From assembly GCA_937922955.1 (NCBI GenBank), contig CALAKO010000110.1, positions 1 to 7,916 on the forward strand: DNA of 7,916 nucleotides. Direction: 5' to 3'. The notes under the pieces were generated by a model. It ran no database searches and was not told where the DNA came from. It saw only the letters and a program-made list of their open reading frames with translations. The stretch comes from an uncultured Peptococcaceae bacterium (GTDB lineage: Bacteria; Bacillota; Peptococcia; Peptococcales; Peptococcaceae). Shown here in pieces: positions 4,955-7,916 of the stretch (within the stretch, counting starts at the first letter, position 1; each line of letters starts with the position of its first letter). The translations under genes and the position numbers were made by a program.

Positions 4955-6801
4955 AACGAAGTCCAGGAATGATTGTTGAACAACGGGCACAGACTGATGC
5001 ACTCCATCGATATTTGGCGGAGCATCCGGGAACGAGTGCGTCGCCAACGGTGGTGGTGGATCCATATGGCGTTGCTCCTTTATCGGCTTTGGTTTGCTTT
5101 GAAACCCTGTCTGCAGAAGCATTCGACGTCTCACTGATCGATGGAGAGGAGCGCATCTATCTGCGGTATCACTCATCGGAAACAACGCAACATCGCATCA
5201 TCGTACCGGCCATGGTAAATGGGCAATGCGTTCATTTTTCCGCTCAAGGGACACTAGGCACGAAGGTAGAATGCAATTTGCCGAAGGTATCTGTTGAAGA
5301 GCCAATGCAGGTTGAAATGGCTGGAAATGGGCCAGATAACAATCTACTGTTCGCGTTACCAGCGGATGGCGCGGGACAGCCGGTGGCGGTGAATATGTAT
5401 GGAGATTTTTGCTGGACACTCAAACTGCCACTGAACCATCGCTTGACAATGCTGGACAATGGGCATTTTCTCTGCGGCGCGCCATTACAGCTGGCTCCAC
5501 CTTACAGTGGCACAGCAATCTGGGAAATGGATGCTTTAGGGCATATATATATGGAGTATCGTTTTGAAAATGGCTTTGTCAGCGATTTGACGGTTTTACC
5601 AGATGGCACCATTGTTGCCATCACCCAGACTGCCTGGCAGGGAACAGCGCGCGACAACCTTGTCTGGATTGATCGCGAGACTGGGACACTGAAAGCGCGT
5701 TTGCGTGCTGCGGATGTGCTGTCGAAAACAAATGGCACCGCTGGTCAGTCGGGCAGCGATTGGTTCCAGGGTATGAGCCTGCGCTATGATCCAGCGTCTA
5801 ATCTGCTTTACTGGAGCGGCTTAGCGCAAAATGTTGTGCTTGAAATTGATGCTGCCAAAGCGGAGGTCAAGCGCATCATTGGCAGCACCAATGGCTGGGA
5901 CACGCAGCGCACTGCTCATTCGCTGGCCCTGGAAAGCATTACAGAAAGTGTTGATGGATGGAATGCTGCTCAAACGCGTCTGGATCTGTTCAAACGGCCG
6001 GTGATGGATGGCACCTTCGAAGAAGCGTATGGTGTCACTCGCTGGGGCGATGCTCTTTATTACATCAATGCCAATCGTTATCCGCTTGGCAGAAAAATTT
6101 CATCAACGCCATTCAACGTCAATTTCCTTGATCTAAAAAGCGGGCGGGTGAGTCTTTTTATACCGAACGATGAAGCGCTGATCTCACCCGTGTTCTGTGA
6201 TCTCACTTTGTTTGACGAACAAACCGCTCTTGTTCTTGCGGGCGGTTTATCAAATAGCGATTCTCTGCGACCCGCTGTCTTCGCTCGTGAACGACAGGAA
6301 GACATCATCCTTTCCGCACAGGCCTGGTATTGCGAGAGTAGTGAGCGACAGGCCGTCTGGAAGTTTGATGACAATCTTGTGCACGTCAATCTTTGGCAGC
6401 CAAAGCAGATCGTTTTTACAAGTGGTGATGAGCGTGTCCTGGGGCAGTGGGCGCCATGCCCAGAGATCGACATTGATCTGCCGTATACCACGGAAAGTTG
6501 TCTTGATGACGATCTGCATGTGGAATTCTGGCAGGATGATGCACGGTTATATCTCAGCGGCACCTTCTTCAAAGGCGAAGCCTGCACGCTTATCTTGCGA
6601 AACGAGGCAGAGAAGCATCAATTCTTCCTCACAACAAATCGAAAGCCGTTTGGTACGGAATGGTTATATACCTATGGTTCCAGCGATGTGGAACGCCGTC
6701 TTAACTGGGCCATTCCTTGCGCAGACCTTCAGGGTGAATGGCAAATTGATCTGTTGATTGAAGATATTCTTTATCACACCAATGAAACAGTTATTTTTTA
6801 A
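4951..6801 (+). CDS. Aryl-sulfate sulfotransferase-fold protein lacking the catalytic residues
   Basis: This 616-residue protein is related to aryl-sulfate sulfotransferases (ASST), which move sulfate between phenols using a six-bladed propeller with a histidine nucleophile. The N-terminal ASST domain is clear at V-V-V-D-P-Y-G-V-A-P-L-S-A-L-V (34-48) and continues to about 115. Propeller landmarks follow: D-N-G-H-F-L-C-G (169-176), L-A-P-P-Y-S-G-T-A-I-W-E-M-D (181-194), L-P-D-G-T-I-V-A (216-223), S-D-W-F-Q (269-273), L-Y-W-S-G-L-A-Q (286-293) and I-I-G-S-T-N-G-W (309-316). Where active relatives carry H-H, D-W-x-H-x-N, S-x-R-H and Q-H, this protein has V210-S211, D-W-F-Q-G-M, S-G-L-A and E358-A359. 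The frame is nevertheless intact over 1.85 kb, so this is not a decaying gene. About 165 further residues (450-616) form an unassigned, strand-rich C-terminal region. There is no signal peptide, unlike periplasmic ASST. Translation is coupled to the DUF3783 gene by the ATGA overlap. A non-catalytic binding role is inference. Confidence 0.85.
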   Translation: MKRSPGMIVEQRAQTDALHRYLAEHPGTSASPTVVVDPYGVAPLSALVCFETLSAEAFDVSLIDGEERIYLRYHSSETTQHRIIVPAMVNGQCVHFSAQGTLGTKVECNLPKVSVEEPMQVEMAGNGPDNNLLFALPADGAGQPVAVNMYGDFCWTLKLPLNHRLTMLDNGHFLCGAPLQLAPPYSGTAIWEMDALGHIYMEYRFENGFVSDLTVLPDGTIVAITQTAWQGTARDNLVWIDRETGTLKARLRAADVLSKTNGTAGQSGSDWFQGMSLRYDPASNLLYWSGLAQNVVLEIDAAKAEVKRIIGSTNGWDTQRTAHSLALESITESVDGWNAAQTRLDLFKRPVMDGTFEEAYGVTRWGDALYYINANRYPLGRKISSTPFNVNFLDLKSGRVSLFIPNDEALISPVFCDLTLFDEQTALVLAGGLSNSDSLRPAVFARERQEDIILSAQAWYCESSERQAVWKFDDNLVHVNLWQPKQIVFTSGDERVLGQWAPCPEIDIDLPYTTESCLDDDLHVEFWQDDARLYLSGTFFKGEACTLILRNEAEKHQFFLTTNRKPFGTEWLYTYGSSDVERRLNWAIPCADLQGEWQIDLLIEDILYHTNETVIF

Positions 6802-6813
6802 ATAGAAAATCAT

Positions 6814-6844
6814 AAAGAGAAGCAGAACTTGCTTCTCTTTTTTT
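6814..6844 (+). terminator. Intrinsic terminator after the sulfotransferase-like gene
   Basis: AAAGAGAAGCA (6814-6824) pairs perfectly with TGCTTCTCTTT (6830-6840) around a 5-nt loop, and the T run continues to 6844. The upstream A run means it could also act on transcripts from the other strand. Confidence 0.92.
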
Positions 6845-6856
6845 GTGTCATTATTT

Positions 6857-6882
6857 AATGTACTATTGACACGGAATGTACT
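6857..6882 (+). repeat. Direct repeat AATGTACT flanking the -35 box
   Basis: AATGTACT occurs at 6857-6864 and again at 6875-6882, 18 bp apart. The second copy forms the left half of the palindrome at 6878-6891, and the copies sit on either side of the TTGACA box. Together they look like repeated half-sites for a dimeric regulator. Confidence 0.6.
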
Positions 6883-6894
6883 GTGCAGTACGAT
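6866..6894 (+). promoter_or_regulatory. Sigma-70-type promoter of the padR-DUF1700 operon
   Basis: TTGACA (6866-6871) is a perfect -35 box. It is followed after exactly 17 nt by TACGAT (6889-6894), a 4 of 6 match to the -10 box. Transcription would start near 6901, leaving a leader of about 24 nt before the PadR start. It is the best promoter in the window. Confidence 0.75.
6878..6891. promoter_or_regulatory. Palindromic operator candidate GTACTG-TG-CAGTAC
   Basis: GTACTG (6878-6883) and CAGTAC (6886-6891) are perfect inverted repeats around a 2-nt centre. The palindrome lies in the spacer and overlaps the first three bases of the -10 box, so a bound dimer would block RNA polymerase. PadR regulators commonly repress their own operons through such sites, so binding by the adjacent PadR protein is a natural inference. 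No T-tract follows, which argues against a terminator. Confidence 0.65.
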
Positions 6895-6909
6895 GTATAT
6901 ATGTTAAGC

Positions 6910-6916
6910 AAGGGAG
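6910..6916 (+). promoter_or_regulatory. Ribosome binding site AAGGGAG fixing the PadR start
   Basis: AAGGGAG ends 8 nt before the ATG at 6925. Alternative in-frame ATGs lie at 6883 (inside the operator), 6901 (upstream of this site) and 6919 (only 2 nt after it), so 6925 is favoured. Confidence 0.8.
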
Positions 6917-6924
6917 TGATGAAC

Positions 6925-7257
6925 ATGGAGCTTGATAAATGGAAATCGCAGCTTGTTCGAGGAACCTTGGAATACTGCATTCTTCTGATGCTGCGCCGCA
7001 AAACTTGCTATGGTTATGAAATTTTACAGGCACTGGAGAAATATCCAATCATCTCATCGAGTGAAAGTACCGTCTATCCATTGCTGCGACGTTTGCAGAA
7101 AGAGGGGTATTTGGAATCTACTTGGAAAGAGTCCATCGAAGGGTTGCCGCCGCGTAAATATTATTCCTTAACCGATGAGGGTGAAGCCTATGTAAATGGT
7201 ATGGATAAGGAATGGGTGCATCTGTTGGATGCTATCACAGAATTGAAAGGAGAATAA
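6925..7257 (+). CDS. PadR-family transcriptional repressor
   Basis: This 110-residue winged-helix DNA-binding protein is of the short PadR type (subfamily 2 size), which usually acts as a dimeric repressor. The pattern is typical: Q-L-V-R-G-T-L-E-Y-C-I-L-L-M-L (9-23), Y-G-Y-E-I-L-Q-A-L (29-37), the recognition helix region S-E-S-T-V-Y-P-L-L-R-R-L-Q-K-E-G-Y-L (46-63), and the wing P-P-R-K-Y-Y-S-L-T-D-E-G (75-86). A final helix (about 88-108) would provide the dimer contact. It is the first gene of an operon, and a perfect palindrome overlaps the promoter upstream, which fits negative autoregulation. The next gene, a DUF1700 membrane protein, starts 2 nt after its stop. PadR and DUF1700 genes are a recurrent pair in Bacillota, where the signal is mostly unknown. 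No effector can be inferred here. Confidence 0.94.
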   Translation: MELDKWKSQLVRGTLEYCILLMLRRKTCYGYEILQALEKYPIISSSESTVYPLLRRLQKEGYLESTWKESIEGLPPRKYYSLTDEGEAYVNGMDKEWVHLLDAITELKGE

Positions 7258-7259
7258 CT

Positions 7260-7832
7260 ATGGATGCAAATTTGGAAAAATATTTAGAGCAGATCGATAA
7301 ACACCTTAAACCACTTCCGGTGTCCGAGCGCGTGGACATCGTAAAAGAAATTAAAGCGTCCATGCAGGAAATGTTGGCCGAGGGGATGACGGCTGATATG
7401 ATTTTGAATCATTTGGGGGATTCAAAAGATTTGGCGCGTGCGTATCTGGGAGACCTGCTGGCAGAATCAACAGGCTTTAGCTGGCGACGCTTTTTGATTG
7501 TCTGTGCTTTTTACAGCATTGTTGGTTTTTCTGGGATGATTGTCATTCCGTGTCTTGTTATTATGGCACCGGTATTCATCGCTTGCGGCGTCTTCTGCCC
7601 GTTGGCAGGAACTGTCAAGCTACTTGATCATCTTCTGAATCTTGGTATACCAGGTATGGAGAATGTTGGCATTTTCATTGTTGAAGGTCAGCCACCACTT
7701 AGTCCAGTGCCAACTTTTTTCATTTTGCTCATTTTAGGCGCTCTTTGCATCATTATAGGCCGACTCTGTTGGAAAGCTCTTGTTGGTTACTGTAAAAAAG
7801 TCAGCCAGGTTAAGCGGCATTTTTCAATATAA
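7260..7832 (+). CDS. DUF1700 (HAAS-type) membrane protein, PadR partner
   Basis: This is a 190-residue protein. The N-terminal helical domain (about 1-68) has the DUF1700/HAAS pattern: L-E-K-Y-L-E-Q-I-D-K-H-L (5-16), L-P-V-S-E-R-V-D-I-V-K-E-I (19-31), M-L-A-E-G-M-T (38-44) and I-L-N-H-L-G-D-S-K-D-L-A-R-A-Y-L (48-63). A membrane domain follows, with two close hydrophobic segments at about 77-119 and another at about 151-175, then a basic tail. The family role is not established; the soluble domain is thought to work with the adjacent PadR regulator, perhaps relaying envelope state. The start at 7260 has AAAGGAG 7 nt upstream, overlapping the end of the PadR gene. An in-frame start at 7212 would overlap PadR by 46 nt and lacks this site. 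No DUF4097 (adhesin-like) gene, often found next in such operons, follows before the terminator. Confidence 0.9.
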   Translation: MDANLEKYLEQIDKHLKPLPVSERVDIVKEIKASMQEMLAEGMTADMILNHLGDSKDLARAYLGDLLAESTGFSWRRFLIVCAFYSIVGFSGMIVIPCLVIMAPVFIACGVFCPLAGTVKLLDHLLNLGIPGMENVGIFIVEGQPPLSPVPTFFILLILGALCIIIGRLCWKALVGYCKKVSQVKRHFSI

Positions 7833-7866
7833 AGACGTGTTTTTTGTAAATTTGGATAAGAAAAAG

Positions 7867-7898
7867 GGGGCTGTCGCAGTAAGCGGTAGCCCCTCTTT
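7867..7898 (+). terminator. Probable intrinsic terminator after the DUF1700 gene
   Basis: GGGGCTGTCGC (7867-7877) pairs with GCGGTAGCCCC (7883-7893), 11 bp including two G-T wobbles, around a 5-nt loop. The following TCTTT tract is short, so termination may be less efficient than at the other three hairpins. A run of A and G before the stem could serve as the T-tract for the opposite strand. Confidence 0.75.
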
Positions 7899-7916
7899 AT
7901 CAGGATTCAGTAAAAA

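Noticed and set aside
6078..6587. Long minus-strand frame (169 codons) opposite the sulfotransferase-like gene
   Set aside because: The plus-strand gene has clear homology and coupling; the reverse frame has no ribosome site, promoter or recognisable product.
6197..6757. Plus-strand 186-codon frame in another reading frame inside the sulfotransferase-like gene
   Set aside because: It lies wholly within a conserved coding region, and its translation looks like an out-of-frame shadow.
4951..6801. Treating the sulfotransferase-like gene as a pseudogene
   Set aside because: There is no stop or frameshift over 616 codons, the ribosomal coupling and terminator are intact, and the non-catalytic landmarks are well kept.
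6878..6891. Palindrome as a small transcription terminator
   Set aside because: There is no T-tract after it, the arms are only 6 bp, and it sits between good -35 and -10 boxes.
6883..6924. Earlier in-frame start for the PadR gene at 6883
   Set aside because: This ATG is inside the promoter palindrome, upstream of the expected transcription start, and the ribosome site points to 6925.
7212..7259. Earlier start for the DUF1700 gene at 7212
   Set aside because: It overlaps the PadR coding region and its 16 extra residues do not fit the family; AAAGGAG supports 7260.
1..7916. A mobile element or defence island
   Set aside because: No transposase, integrase, terminal repeats, CRISPR repeats, toxin-antitoxin pair or phage gene was seen on either strand.

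Overview
The window looks like an ordinary chromosomal stretch from a Bacillota (Firmicutes), most likely an anaerobic Clostridia-type bacterium. The evidence is strong AAGGAGG-type ribosome binding sites, a lipoprotein penicillin-binding protein of the MecA/PbpC type, a PadR plus DUF1700 pair, a DUF3783 protein, and T-tailed hairpin terminators between transcription units. I cannot name a genus. I see no rRNA, tRNA, CRISPR array, insertion sequence or phage gene.

Layout. Positions 1-721 are a leftward two-gene unit: an MTH1187-family thiamine-binding protein (416..721) overlaps by 8 nt an unrecognised protein cut by the window edge (1..423), which may be a degenerate HD-domain protein. Positions 722-890 are a divergent intergenic region with an extended -10 promoter pointing right. 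A DJ-1/YajL-family protein (891..1469) and a class B penicillin-binding lipoprotein (1505..3331) follow and end at a strong terminator. After about 240 nt of non-coding DNA comes a single-gene unit for a seven-helix BI-1/YetJ-family membrane protein (3620..4288), with its own terminator. Next is a tightly coupled pair, a DUF3783 protein (4367..4954) and a 616-residue aryl-sulfotransferase-fold protein (4951..6801), sharing an ATGA overlap and ending at a third terminator. The last unit is a PadR-family repressor (6925..7257) followed 2 nt later by a DUF1700 membrane protein (7260..7832). It is driven by a clear TTGACA-N17-TACGAT promoter carrying a palindrome that is a good candidate for the PadR operator, and it ends in a fourth hairpin.

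The most notable item is the sulfotransferase-like protein. Its N-terminal domain and propeller landmarks are easy to recognise, but all the positions where this family normally carries catalytic histidine, asparagine and arginine appear substituted, and it has no signal peptide. It therefore reads as an intact, cytoplasmic, non-catalytic relative of aryl-sulfate sulfotransferases, translated together with a DUF3783 protein. Second is the penicillin-binding protein, which has a MecA-like NTF2 domain and transpeptidase domain but lacks most of the intervening dimerisation-domain insert. Third is the possible degenerate HD protein at the left edge. Each unit seems to work independently; nothing suggests one pathway across the whole window.
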